From positions 20,772,991 to 20,836,990 of the forward strand of contig CP136061.1 of the NCBI GenBank assembly GCA_032622095.1: a stretch of 64,000 nt of DNA, written 5' to 3'. The notes below the pieces were generated by a model that was not told the DNA's origin, did not search any database, and saw only the letters and a program-made list of their open reading frames with translations. The stretch's first letter is position 1. Each line of letters opens with the position of its first letter. The position numbers and the translations under genes were made by a program. Positions 12,588 through 26,400 of the stretch are shown here, piece after piece. The DNA is from Siphonodentalium dalli. Its lineage: Eukaryota; Mollusca; Scaphopoda; Gadilida; Siphonodentaliidae.

Positions 12588-13192
12588 TCTATTATATATT
12601 TTGGGAAATCTGTCAGTCTGTGTGTGTGTTCGCGATGGACTCGAAAACGGCCGAGCCGATTTCGATGAAACTTGGTATGTGGGGACACTTTCGGACGGGG
12701 ACTGGCATGGGCCTATTAATTTGCCCGTGCGACGTGACCTTGACATTGAAATCGGGTCATTTCAAGGTCGAACGCCCGAGTATCACGGGATTTCGATGAA
12801 AATTAGTGTCTGGGGATACTTTCGTATGGGGAGTGTTGTAAGCCTATTCGTTTGCCCGTGCGACGTGACCTTGAAATTGGGTCAATTCAAGGTCAAATCG
12901 CGAATTTTTATGGGATTTCGACGTAGGGTTACTTTTGTCCACTGAGTGTTTTGGATGGGTCAAATCGTGACCCCGACCTGACCTTGACCTTCAAAATGAT
13001 CAATTCAAGGTCAAATCGGGTAAAACCGGATGGATTTCGACGGGTACTTTTGTCCGGGTTAGTGTTTTGGACGGGTCAAATCGTGACCCCACCTGACCTT
13101 GTCCTTCAAAATGGAAAATTCAAGGTCAAATCGCGCAATTCGCCGAAAAGCAGAGGGGAAACAGCCCGGACGAAGTCGGGTCCACCTGCTAG
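12588..13192 (+). mobile_element. Helitron-like element B, directly abutting A
   Basis: It begins TCTATTATATATTTTGG at the base after the CTAG of element A and ends with a CCCGGACgaaGTCGGG hairpin and CTAG|T at 13189-13193. It is rich in 'tgaccttgacctt' repeats. No coding capacity. Confidence 0.7.
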
Positions 13193-13311
13193 TTAATATA
13201 TAAGAATGACGGTGTGTGTTGTCAATTTGGATTAATATTTGTAAGAAATATCTACTTTGAGATTATTCTCAATTTCTATTTGATCACCCTACCAGAGTGT
13301 TTCACATCACT

Positions 13312-13652
13312 TTAAAGGGGTACTCTACACTAACTTCGGCCAATTATGGAACCATCTCCTTTTATACTCAACAGAATATATGCAACAAATGAATGAATTT
13401 GATCCATGGGTTAGTGCAAAATACAATCATGCTCGATGAACGATGCAAACAACATGGTAATTATAATGAAAATGAATGAATGGCTGGAGTCATAAATTCA
13501 TTTTCATTATTATTACCATGCTGTTTGCATCGTTCATAGTGTATTTTGCACTAATCCATGGCTCTAATTAATTAATTTATTGCATATATTCTGTTGCGTA
13601 TAAAAGGAGATGGTCCCATAAATAGCCGGCTTCAGTGTAGAGTACCACTTTA
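13312..13652. mobile_element. Near-perfect palindrome with TTAA ends, ~340 bp
   Basis: The arms (AGGGGTACTCTACACT and AGTGTAGAGTACCACT) pair along about 150 bp each and the outermost bases are TTAA. It would fold into one long hairpin. Confidence 0.7.
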
Positions 13653-13800
13653 ATGAGTTGTTGCCAGACAGATAGAGAGAGATGCCCTGAGATACTAGAG
13701 CTCCACCAGAAATTTTGGCTCATGTGAGCTAAAATTTATCGGCCAGCAATGAATTCCCCAATGGAGGACTTAATATGATAATCAGTGGCTGGAACAACAA

Positions 13801-14176
13801 TTAACCCTTTACCCAACAAACCGGCCAAAACCGGCCAAATAAAGCTTCAACAGCCTAAAATATCTTCGGTCTGTCTCAATAAAACCATACAAATATGGAT
13901 ATCATTGGAACCGGCTCCTTGACCACATTGTGATAGTTACCGTTATGCCCTGTGCCAATGCATTCTCTTATATATGCGAGTCGACCATAGGTCGCCTCGC
14001 ATATATAAGAGAATGCATTGGCCTAAAAAAACATTTTTCTTACATTCTTTAACAATTTTATAATTTTTAATGTGTTAAGCCAATGCATTCTCTTATATAT
14101 GCGAGGCGACCTATGGTCGACTCGCATATATAAGAGAATGCATTGGCACAGGGCCCTTTTGTTGTGTAAAGGGTTA
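13801..14176. mobile_element. piggyBac-like MITE (CCCTTTACCCAACA ends) with two hairpin modules
   Basis: TTAA flanks, TIR CCCTTTACCCAACA at the left and a near copy inverted at the right. Inside are two palindromic modules, each about 75 bp, bounded by CCTGTGCC and GGCACAGG. Other copies are at 24211, 45290 and 61330. Confidence 0.75.
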
Positions 14177-14405
14177 ATGAGAAACTAGAGTGGTTATCAA
14201 CTACAAATATAATTTATTAAATATGAATAACTCCCTTAAAAATCACAACATCATCAGCAGTTATTACATAACAATACAATACTATGAGATGGATAACTTA
14301 AAAGGACGGAATTATTAAAAACGTGTATAAATATAAATCACAATAGCAGCAGTTATCACTTTTCATCATTTTCGGACGGATAACTTTTTAGGACGGAATT
14401 ATTAA

Positions 14406-14865
14406 CCCTTTCATCACGGGAGCTGCGCTGGTGCAGCATTAACACTTCCATGACTGGAGCTACCTAAAATTTTGCAAAAATCCTGTGCCAATGCATTTTC
14501 TTATATATGTGAGTCTCCCATAGGGAGATATATATAACAAAATACATTGGCCTAATAATATTTAGCTTGACCTTGTAAGCCAGTGCATTCTCTTTTATAT
14601 GCACTGGCACAAGATCTTTAATGCTGGACAAGTGCAGCTCCCATCACAAAAGGGTTAAAGATCATGTGCCAGTGCATTCTCCTTTATATGTGAGTCTCCC
14701 ATAGGGAGCCTCGTATATATAAGACAATGCACTGGCTTACAATGTCAAGGTAAATATTGTTAGGCCAATGTATTCTATGGGAGACTCGCATATATACGAG
14801 AATGCATTGGCACAGGTTTTTCGCAAAATTTCAGGAAGCTTTCATTCATGGCAGTTATGGAAGGG
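14406..14865. mobile_element. piggyBac-like MITE (CCCTTTCATNA ends), interrupted by a copy of itself
   Basis: TTAA flanks at 14402-14405 and 14866-14869. The internal 'gcagcaTTAA' site is filled by an inverted copy of the same family (14443-14654) with its own TTAA at both sides. Confidence 0.65.
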
Positions 14866-15060
14866 TTAAAGCAGTGTACAAATGTCACAGACATAAAAAC
14901 TGTAGAGGTTTAGATTTGAGAATGTCAAACTTCTCCCATCAAGCATCAACAGACTATAATATATCCACATCTTTTGTGGAGAGATTCGCCCAATGGTAGC
15001 TGAGCCATAATCTGTTCATCAACTCTGAATAACACTCGAGTTGGTTGTTTTGAATGATTA

Positions 15061-15300
15061 TAAGATGGCATGGTTTAAAAAAAGTGCTGACGGGTACACA
15101 GGGTTTGAAAATGTTCTGAAGGGTACACAGGGCTTGAAAATGTGCTGAAGGGTACACATGGTTTGCAATCGGGGGATTTGGCGCTGACAGTCATGGTTTG
15201 CAATCGGGGGATTTGGTGCTGACAGTCATGGTTTGCAATCGGGGGATTTGGTGCTGACAGTCATGGTTTGCAATCGGGGGATTTGGTGCTGACAGTCATG
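15061..15300. repeat. Minisatellite, ~33-bp then 35-bp units
   Basis: Three units of 'gggtacacagggtttgaaaa' type (33 bp) pass into four units of 'catggtttgcaatcggggga' type (35 bp). A single unit of the first type also occurs at about 37720. Confidence 0.85.
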
Positions 15301-15714
15301 TCAACTATTTTATTGTAAGGCTGGCACCCATCAGCAATTTATTTTCAGTTCATTTCATTTGAACGTAAACAATTATTCTAGCAAAAATCGTGGTAGACGA
15401 AAAAACTGAACAACATCATATCCTTCAGCACATTCCAGCGAACCTGTGTAACCTTCAGCTCTTATTTTAGGTGATATTTTCTGGCCACAAATATGGTACG
15501 TTATAATATGTTGATGCATGATGGGCTAAACTGTCTGTGATGTTCTGTGATCTAAAACCTCGCAATTATTTTTTAGTGGGCTAGCATCATCAATTTGGGG
15601 ATATAGAGAAACTAAACTAAAAAAGAAAATGAAAATTTCTAAAGAAGTTTCTATAGAAACTAAAAAACTCTTTAATTTGATAATAAAGATACTTTCATGG
15701 GAAGATGATGCCTA

Positions 15715-15830
15715 AGCAGAATGAGGTCCCCAGAGGGTTAGTTTAGTGATGCTAACCCACTGTACGGGACAGCGCCACTTAAATAACCTTCTGGGGACCT
15801 CATTTTGCAAATGTCTAGCATATTTTGAGG
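15715..15830. mobile_element. GAATGAGGTCCCCAGAGGG palindrome copy
   Basis: A hairpin with GAATGAGGTCCCCAGAGGG at the left and CTGGGGACCTCATT at the right. It is one arm module of the palindromic family best seen at 21968. Confidence 0.6.
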
Positions 15831-16148
15831 CCTGCTTTAGGCCATAGTAAATAAGTTTTTTTTAAATTAGAGCACGCAGGTGAATTATATTATGTAGATT
15901 TATGTCTATCACTATTTGTTACTTTGTGATGAAAACATAAAAAATATCAACAATATGGGGAACCAGTTAAATATTTATGAATATATTTTATGCCAGGGAC
16001 TAAGCCTTACAGGTTAATGGAAGAACAAATATGCCCTCACAAATTTCTCATCAAACCCATTGTTCGAAAACCTGATGTGTCTTATGTCTCATTAGAATAG
16101 TATACAGCTCCTGGACACTTTGCTCTTGAAATTTGAAAGTTTTATATC
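15831..16148. other. AT-rich interval, nothing recognised
   Basis: No ORF, repeat or RNA gene could be supported. Confidence 0.4.
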
Positions 16149-16412
16149 TTAACCCTTTCATGATTGGAGCTGCGTTTGTGCAGCATTAAATATCCTGTGC
16201 CAGTACATTCTCTTATATATGCAAGTCTCCCATAGGGAGGGTCGCATATATAAGAGAATGCACTGACTCACAAGGTCAATGTAAATATTGTTAGGCCAAT
16301 GTATTCTCTATATATATGGGAGACTCGCTATGGGAGACTCACATATATAAGAGAATGCATTGGCACAGGGTTTTAGCAAAATTTCAGGAAGCTCCAGTCA
16401 TGAAAGTGTTAA
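16149..16412. mobile_element. piggyBac-like MITE (CCCTTTCATGA ends)
   Basis: TTAACCCTTTCATGATTGGAG at the left and a matching inverted end TCATGAAAGTGTTAA at the right, with two hairpin modules inside. The internal 'gcagcattaa' site is uninterrupted in this copy. Confidence 0.7.
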
Positions 16413-17292
16413 ATAAGACAAAAAGCATTTCTGCCAACTTTCCTCGACATTTTGAATTTTCATAATGAGCTACAATGCTCTGGTTTTTCCTAAAATCTCA
16501 AATTTATTATTACTATTGATCCATTGATTGATTACATAATATTTTGTCCCAGAGGATAACATAAATTATCACATAAAATAGACCACATTATTAACACCTT
16601 GGAAACATGTAAAAGCTGCAATAAAAGACATATTTGATGCCTTGATAACATTTGATTTGCTCATATAATACAAAGATAAATATTATATAAAAATGATAAT
16701 TGAGACAACTATAATATCACAGGCAATGGAATGTACAATTAACATTAATTATTATGGTTTATTGATGATAATCTTGATAAAATATGTTTTGTAATCAGCA
16801 GTATAATGGAGGTTATAAGTACGGTTCACAATTACAAGTGTAACTTAAGTAAGGAGACAATTACATAACATTACCAAGTCAACTACAACAAAAATGTTGA
16901 TTCTGTGTTGATTCTTAGTTAGATTTTTGATTTCATTACTTAGTGCAAAATTATTTTAATGCTTGAAATGTTTTATCCAAACAATATCAACTAATTTGCT
17001 CTCAATGGACTATAAAACAAGGAACACTTTAGAGTAGTTCATATCTCAAATGCCTTTTTTCAAAAACAGATAAGTTTGGCATATGGCAACACTATTCCCA
17101 ATTATTCCCAATTAAGGGAACATTTTCATTTTAATTAAATAGCCATGTTCATAGGTCATACATGAAATATTTTCAAATTACTCCTAATTATTCAGAAAAT
17201 AAAAGTAACACACATAATAACTTTTGGTCATAATGTAGGGTAAACTTAAATATTTTGGTACATAATGAGGATACTCTTGACATCTCCGGCTT

Positions 17293-17403
17293 TTACTTTC
17301 TACTTTCTCCTTGCAGACTGCCGATCTGCACAACAGTCTGCATTTGTGGCTCCAGTTCATATAACAGCTGCTCAGCCACTCGGCTCCTCAATCGACCTCC
17401 GAC
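17293..17403 (-). CDS. Exon 28 (terminal coding exon, CCDC162-like gene)
   Basis: Residues 1246-1281, VGGRLRSRVAEQLLYELEPQ then MQTVVQIGSLQGESRK and TAA at 17293-17295. Acceptor TTTCAG, phase 0. The first AATAAA on this strand is at 16758-16763 and an ATTAAA is at 17130-17135; either could be the poly(A) signal, and I cannot choose. Confidence 0.85.
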   Translation of the reverse strand, partial: VGGRLRSRVAEQLLYELEPQMQTVVQIGSLQGESRK

Positions 17404-20400
17404 CTGAAAATCAACATAAAGATCATAAACCATAGAAATTAGGCTAAGCAATGCTACAGCCATGTGCTGTAAAAAACAAGACTGTCAGTGATTGTTGGGA
17501 CTCAATCCTCAGACTGAAGGATACTGGGCTAATGCATATATATATATGCAAGTCTCCCATAAGGAGCCTCGTATATATATGAGAATGCACTGGCCTAACA
17601 ATATTTATCTTGACCATGTAAGCTATTGTATTCTCTTATATATTTGAGGATCCCTATGGGAGACTTGCATATATAAGAGAATGCATTAGCACAAGGTTTT
17701 CACAAAATTTCAGGAAGCTCCACTCATGGAAGGGCTAAAAGATGTATGATTTTAATCCCTATCATTGCTCAGGGACCAGCCTAGACCATATTTTCAGGGC
17801 GAAATGACTTCGCCCTACTATCAAAATAAGGCGAAGTGGTCGTTCTATAGGGCGAAGTGAGTCTACAAAACTTAAATTGAACAGTACTACGACAGGAGTC
17901 ACTATAGAACGAAAATAGGAGAGATGTAATATGTCAATTAAACTTATGAAACAATGGTTGAAATATGGAGTCTTTATGTTCACTTCATGACCCTAATAAC
18001 TATTAATAATACCCAAACATAATTGTGAGAGGATAGCAGCATTTTATATCGTAATTGTGGGAGAATGACAAGATTTTATTTCATATTTTTCGGGTTTTTA
18101 AAAATGCCAACAATATTTATCAAACCGAAACGAAACGAAATCATGAACACTTTCACTGCGCTCTATTAGTAATCCCATTTGAAAATTTAATATGCTTCAC
18201 AAATGAATTTGTTTTAAAATTTCTTTAACCAAACTCCATAGAGGGAGTGATGAACTGACACATTGTGAGAGCTGTGAATTGTAATCTTCATTGTAAGGTG
18301 TGGTAATCACGGTAATCTAAAAATCACTACAACCAGATTAACACTTGAGGCCCGACGATGTTTTCACAGCTGCCAGTAATCAGACTCCGTTGTCAACATG
18401 CTTCCAGATTGGAGCAATACAGGTGTTAATTGTTTTACAACACCCTGATAGTGGAGTATTGTGTGCAATCACTGTTGACAGTTGTAAATTATCATAAATT
18501 ATTTGGGGAATTTTGCCGATTTTCGTCAGTCAACTTTGGAATTTTCAGGGCGACTTGAACTTCGCCCGACTGCAAAAATAAGGCGAAGCGGACGGCGCTA
18601 GGGCAAAGAAGTCGCCCACGTCGCCCTCTCGGCTGGTCCCTGTCATTGCTACAGCCTCATATGACTTAATTCACTTCTCTGATAGTGACAAAAAAATTCA
18701 TATTACATATCTAAAACTATACATTATTACATACTATTCAGGAAAGCTGATGCAACTGGCATAGAACCACCCTATAGCTTCCCATTCATTCATTTGTAGG
18801 GATGTTTCAGATAAAACATACATTCTGATTGATCATGAACTGCAAACTTGAGTTTTTGATTCACACCAGCATCGCCTGCTGCTGAGCAGGCCTGAGTATA
18901 GAGTGTCTATCATTTGCAGAATGAGGTCCCCAGAGGGTGAATTTAGTGACACTATCCCACACAGTGGGCTAGCTTCACCAAATTCACCCACTGGGGACCT
19001 CATTCAGCTTAGGTCTCATCTTCTCTGGAAAGTTTCTTTATTATAAAATTTAAATAGCAGCTTCTTCACATAGATTCTCTTTCTTTTTTAGATTAGTTCT
19101 ACATCTACTTGGTACTCCACCGCCCTCAATGTGCTGAGGATTATGTGGAGGCTCATGAGATTTAAAAACATAAAAGCATATTTATTTTTGGTTATTTTGA
19201 TAATTTATTAAAATAGACTGGAGCTTCATACTATTTAGAAGCTGTCTGTTTGTTTACAGGTGGGAAGTTGGGAACATGTGTTTTGTGAGTTCGGATTTGA
19301 AACTGTCCGTGTTGTGGCAGTTTAAGAATATGTCACGGCGGAGTTTGTTCCAATTTATGATTGTGCGTGGAAGAAAGAATGCTTCGAGATAGTTTCTGTC
19401 AGCTTTAGCAGTACGGAGGAACTTGTGGCCCCTAGTAGGCACAAATGGTAGGGAGATGTCTACATCTTGATGGCGGATTTTGTAAAGCATGACTAGAGAG
19501 GAGAATATTCTTCTTTGTTGGAGGGTTTGCCAATTAAGTGTGTGGAGCAGATCAGTTATGCTGTCTCTGTCGTCGCTACCATAGTTGTATCTATTTAGAG
19601 TGTAGTGTGCAGCCCGTCTCTGTACAATTTCTACTTTCTCTGAGAGGTACTGCTGCCATGGGTCCCATATTGAGCTACAGTATTCTAGTTGTGGTCTAAC
19701 ATATGTTTTGTAGGCAAGGGCTTTTGTTTTGTAGTTTTTTGTTCTCACGTTACGTCTTAGGAATCTGAGGGTAGCATTGGCTTTATTTGTGATGGTAGTG
19801 ATGTGGGTTTTCCATGATAGGTCATTTGAGATGGTTACGCCGAGATATTTTGTAGTTTCTGTTGATTTGAGTAGTTGGTTATGGAGTGTGTAATCATGGA
19901 GAATAGGGTTTTCTTTATGAGCGATTCGTATGATTTCGCATTTACTAGGGTTGAATGACATAAGCCATTCTTTCTCCCAGTTTTCAAGTTTGTGCAGGTC
20001 ATTTTGTAGGATAGTACAGTCATTTTTAGAGGAGATAGCACAATACACAACAATATCGTCAGCGAAGAGGCGGGCCTGACAGCTAAGGTTTGTGGGGAGG
20101 TCATTTATATAGATTAAGAAGAGACAAGGGCCAAGGACAGACCCTTGGGGGACACCTGATAGAACGGGAAGGAATTTTGATTCTTTTCCATTGACTTGGA
20201 CTTTTTGAGTCCGATGTGATAGGAAGGCGGCAATCCAATTTGTAACAGATGTGTTTATGCCAAGTCGTCTCATTTTAAGAAGAAGTCTGCTATGGTCCAC
20301 TTTATCAAAGGCCTTGAAGAAGTCCATGACAACTACATCGGTTTGAGTCCATTCTGTCATGTTTTCAAAGATATCATTCATGAATGTGATTAGCTGTGTT

Positions 20401-23400
20401 TCACAGCTTAGTTTGGGTCGGAATCCATGTTGGTTTTGATGTAGTAGTTGCTTTTCGTTGAGGTGGGACATGATGTTAGATACTATGATATGTTCTAGGG
20501 TTTTGCTCAGAATACATGTGAGTGAGATGGGGCGATAGTTTTCAGGTTTGGATTTGGAGCCTTTTTTGAATATTGGGGAAACAATTGCTACTTTCCAGTC
20601 AGAAGGGACAGTGCCTGAGTTAAAAGAACTCTGGAAGAGGTCTGCAATTATTGCAGAGATTTCGTCTCTTACCTCTTTAAGGAAGCGGGGTGAAATTTGG
20701 TCGATACCATAAGCTTTGTTTGGTTTTAACCTTGAAAGTGCGGCACAAACACCATTTGTAGTTATTTCTACATCTGGCATGTCAGTATCATTAGGACAGA
20801 TCAGGGATTTAAGTTCGCAGATGTGGGTTTAGAGGTTGAGGCTTAGTAAATGCAGAGTGGAACTGGGCGTTTAGAGCTTCGGCCTGCTTGGTGGGGTCTG
20901 TGATCACTTCACCATCTACTTTCCGAGGAGCGACACCGTTATTTTCTGACTTCTGATGTTTTATGAAAGACCAGAATTTTTTGCTGGGCTTGGTGATGTT
21001 TTCTGTTAGGTCCAGGCAGTATTGTTGTCTTCAGTTATGATGGATTCTATGTGGTCCCAGTAAGCTTTTCTGGATTTTCTTTGGATAGCATGTTTAAGGG
21101 CTCTTTCTTTGTACTGAAGATTTTCGTGTTTTTATACCTGCGTTTTCTGATATATTTGTGAAGACGAGTGCGTTTTTTATCAGCTTCTTAAGATTAGCCT
21201 GTTATCCATGGTGCATGTTGTCTGCTACTAAGTGTCTTGGTTGGGATGTGCTTAGTTATTAGTTCAGAGCTTTTTTCTTTGATCAACTGCCATTTCTGTT
21301 CTACATTTAGATTTAGAATTGCACTCTGCGTCTTGTAGAAAGTTTGGAAGTTTCTCTATATCCCAAAATTGGCAGATGACACATTGCATAATCGAGGTTC
21401 CAAATTGGTGTACATCACAATATTCACCATTTGGGAACTTCAGTCTGAGTCTATGTCTCCCATAACATAATTTTGGTGATGCTAGCCTACTGCAGGATAG
21501 CGTCACTATATTCACCCTCTGGGGGGACCTCATTCTGCAAATTCAGGCAAAATAAACTCAGGCTTGTTGCTGAGTGAACACATGGAGCATGTTCGCGATT
21601 GACAGCACGTTAAATATGTCACTGCGCAGAGTAGCATAATTGAGTGCAACCAGAATTGTTTACTATAGGACAGAAATGTCAACAAAAACAGAAATGAGAT
21701 AATCCATTCAGGGATTAATGACTGAAAATAACTTATGTACTCACAGTTTTTGGGCGCTGGATCTTCTTATAATCCGAGTTGTTCATTATTTCCATCTGTC
21801 CCTCTGAATTGAGGCCACCAGGTGTGAGACTGCGATTTGCTGGCCAGTTTACGGGAGGCGGCCACACACCTGTACTATTTGTAGCCTTATTTGGCACAAC
21901 TGATCGTGTTGTGGCTGATCGAGACCTCGTTCTTCCTGTGCCTTTAAGAGAAATATGTACCTCAATAAGCCTTGAAATAGTGGGTCTGTCATCTGCAGAA
22001 TGTGGTCGCAAGAGGGTGAATTTAGTGATGTTATCTCACACAGTGGGCTAGCATCACTAAATTCACCCTCTGGAGACCTCATTCTGCATAGATTCTAATC
22101 TTCTGGGAAGTATCTATAGTCTCAAAATAGCATTGTTTTTAGTGACTTCTGTTCCGTTTCTATATCACCTAATTTGCAGAAGATAAAATACATAATAGAG
22201 GTGACTAAATGTTACATCACCAACTTGAATCTGATCTTTGGTCTCCCATAGTAGTTGAGGCCTAAGCAGATTGAGGTTCCCAGAGGGTGAATTTGGTGAT
22301 GCTAGTCCACTGTGCCGGATAGCATCACTAAATTCACCCTCTGGGAACCTCATTCTGCAAATGACAGACACATTATTTCAAGACTTGTACCTCAATACCA
22401 CATATATTTTAGGAATAATCTTCATTCCTCATGTAATTTTGCTCACACTAGGGACAAATATCAAACATAACATAGTCATAAGAGCGACGTATTTTAGGGT
22501 TAAGGGTTAAACCAAAATGTTTTACAAACGGAAACATGTTTGGTAACGAGATCCTTCAACAGCTTAGATCTCTATGCCATAACGCATGGCATATCATAAA
22601 AGTAAGCTATACAATGATGTTGGGAAGCACTTAGACGAAATTAAAACATAATTATGAAGCACAGGAATTTTGGCAGTAATGCTATATCATTTGCGAATTA
22701 ATTGGAATAATTCCCCAAGCAAGAATTGTGGAAACTATATTATTGCTGGTAGTGATGAGCAAAATAAATTGACCGGTGAAGCCGGTTTGCTAATTTAAAA
22801 AAAACCCTCCATCCCTCCCCTTTTTTGTTTGTTTAACAGGATTAATGTCTTTGCCTTTTTTCCTACATGCTGCGGTTATTATAATAATCTATGCTGATCT
22901 ATGTCTTACTTACTTGGTGTGACTGGTAGACTAAGAGCAGATTGAGACTTTGTTAAACATGTCTCATAGTCATATACCTGAAAAAAATATGTGAAATTAT
23001 ATGAATTGTATGGCCAAAATATAAAAATACACAAATATAAAAATACACCCAAAAAGGACCTCATCGAAATGTTTTATTTGCATATTCATCAAAACAATTT
23101 CCCAGAATTCAAATATCAATCTCAATATATCTACTATATATTTTGAGACTTCCCTATATATATTTGTATATCCTTTATAGACTCGAAAACGGCTCGACCG
23201 ATTGAGCCCAAACTTGCTGTGTAAGGGTAAAAAGCCACGAGAAGTGTCATCGGACCATTCGCGAGCTCGTGCAACCACTCCTTCACCCTTCAACTGCCAC
23301 CACAATGGGGATTGATGGGTTAATCGCGTGATAATTAATGCGCGCTGTGCGTTGATTGCCTATTGTGCTGTGAGTTGTTGAGCGGTCAGTAATTATTGCC

Positions 23401-26400
23401 TATTGTGCTGCGAGGTGTCGAGCGGTCAGTAATTATCCAGGTGTGGGTGTCGAGTCGAGACGTGAAATTTGTTATGTGTGGTCAACTCGAGACGGGGAAT
23501 ATTTTTGTCGGGTTATTTTGTCCACCCAACACCCGACGTGACCTTGACCTTGAAATGGGTACCCGCAAATGATATTTCGGGGCATCAGCATGCTGTCGGC
23601 ATGCCTGTACGGGGTTACCTTGAAAAACAAACATTAATGGCTCGACCAAAGCCATGGGATCAATCCCGCCAGAGGCGGCTAATCTGCTAGTATCCCTATA
23701 AATAAACACCCCCAATATATAATCCCTCTATATACAATACCGGCATCCACTTTTAACAAAATTGATTTAAAGAATATGGTCATCTCTCTGTATATGCAGA
23801 ATTTAATGCTACATGCCATTGAGATTGAGTGCATTCTCTACTTTCAATGTTAGAATGTTGTTGTCATCAAGTGAAGCTTTTACTATATAACACCTAGCTT
23901 TTTCCTAAATTGTCTATTACTAACCTGCACTTGTAATTCATCGACTCTGTTGAAAGCATCAAGCTTTAAAGTGCGTTCATGTACCAGTTTCTTCTTGACG
24001 GTTGTCAGATCTTTCTTGACTTTATCTTTGGTGATCATGTTCATTTTGGAATTTCTATCCTGATCATGGAGAACTGTCTTCAACTTCCCTTCTTTTTCTT
24101 CGAGCTCATCAACCTAAAAGTAGAACAATTTCTTTTCTTGAGCGGCTGGGTTTATAAAAATTCAAGATTCAGATTAGACCCAGTAAAATATGCTCAAGGG
24201 CATAAATGTCTTAACCCTTTACCCAACAGAAGGGCCCTGTGCCAATGCATTCTCTTATATATATGCGAGTCGACCATAGGTCGCCTCGCATATATAAGAG
24301 AATGCATTGGCTTAACACATTAAAAATTATAAAATTGTTAAAGAATGTAAGAAAAAATGGTAAAAAGTGTTAAAAAAATATTTTTTTAGGCCAATGCATT
24401 CTATTATATATGCGAGGCGACCTATGGTCGACTCGCATATATAAGAGAATGCATTGGCACAGGGCATAACTGTAACTATCACAATGTGATCAAGGAGCCG
24501 GTTCCAATGATATCCATATTTGTATGGTGTTATTGAGACAGACCGAAGATATTTTAGGCTGTTGAAGCTTTATTTGGGCGGTTTTGGCCGTTTTGTTGGG
24601 TAAAGGGTTAAAGCCACATGACGGTTTGCACTCCAAAATACTCCGTAATAATATTCGCTTTTGAATTTTTCCAGTATCGAAATAGGTTGTTAGGTACCTA
24701 CCTTCCTATGAGCATTATATGTCCCAGTAAGACACATTGGAGTCATACAAAATATAACTTCGAACACAATGTACATGCCCCAAACAAAAATGGTGCCATT
24801 TGTATTGATTAGAATTCTGGAATCAGAAACAGAATGTCCAGAAAAGGTATGTGTTATCTTAACCCTTTGAGTGCCAGGTCGATTTTTGTATCAACCCATA
24901 TACCCTGTGCCAATGCATTCTCTTATATATGCGAGTCGACCATAGGTCGCCTCGCATATATAAGAGAATGCATTGGCCTTAATTTTTTTTTTTTTTTTTT
25001 TTACAATTTTAATAATTTATTCTTATATTCTTTAACAGACTTATTTTGTAGGTTTAGGGCCGATGAAATCGGCCCCTGGCACTCAAAGGGTTAAAGTGAA
25101 ACTATTACAAAAAAACTTGACACACTGCTTTCTCTTCATTTTAATCATCATAAACGCTATCTAGTACCATAAATCAGAGTGATGACGTAGTTGCAATTTT
25201 TATGCGACTGCTGACTCAAAAATTGAACTGGCAAAAACGAAACAATCATAAATTGATAAAAACTTTCAGAAACAAAACAATTATTTTCTGTGCTTTTTTG
25301 ACAAATTTGTTTCAGAATTCTTCCGCGTAGATAGATACTTATTACCAAATTATGTGTACATAAATTTTAGGTTCAAGCGAACCATGACTGTTTAACCATA
25401 ATTGTAATGTCAATGGTTGTCAGATTGGGCCAAAACAGGCTAGACGGACAGACGGACCGAGGAATGGACGCATGTAATCCACTATACCAACCAGGGGGTA
25501 TAATAATTTCGTCCCCAGATGGATCTGTTACATACCAGTTTATCGAGATTCTGTTGCTTAGCAAGTTGAAGGTGTCTTCTGCTCCTTTCTTCCTGCAGAA
25601 ACTCATGCTCTTTCTCTAGCTTTATCTTCAACTGCAATGAGAATATTAATAAATGTAAACAAGACCATATATTATGAGATACTGTCCATCCCACTTATTG
25701 GCATAACATATATTAGAATATCCCATTTATTAGCATATTATTATGCTGCACAAAACTATTTCCATTAAATATGTGTAATTTCTACCCCATATTTGCACAG
25801 AAAATTAGGTGGTCCACATTTATAAGTATAGCTAATTGTCAATAGAACCTAACGCACAAGGCGTCTGTCAGCTTACTGAATAACTATAGATGGTGTATGT
25901 CATATGTCATATTGGAAACTGTAACTTGGAAATGGATTATAACATTTTAATACTTTACCCAACAGAACAGAATGGCCCTGTGCCAATCCATTCTCTTATA
26001 TATGCGAGTCGACCATAGGTCGCCTCGCATATATAAGAGAATGCATTGGCTTAACACATTAAAAATTCTAAAATTGTCAAAGAATGTAGAAAAATATTAT
26101 AAAAATTGTTAAAAAATGTAAGAAAAAATTCTAAAATTGTTAAAGAATGTAAGAAAAAATGGTAAAAAGTATTAAAAAAGAATTATTTTAGGCCAATGCA
26201 TTCTCTTATATATGCGAGGCGACCTATGGTCGACTCGCATATATAACAGAATGCATTGGCACAGGGCATAACTGTAACCATCACAATGTGGTCAATGAAC
26301 CGGTTCCAATGATATCCATATTTGTATGGTGTTATTGAGACAGGCCGAAGATATTTTAGGCTGTTGAAGCTTAAGCTTTATATGGGCGTTTTTGGCCATT

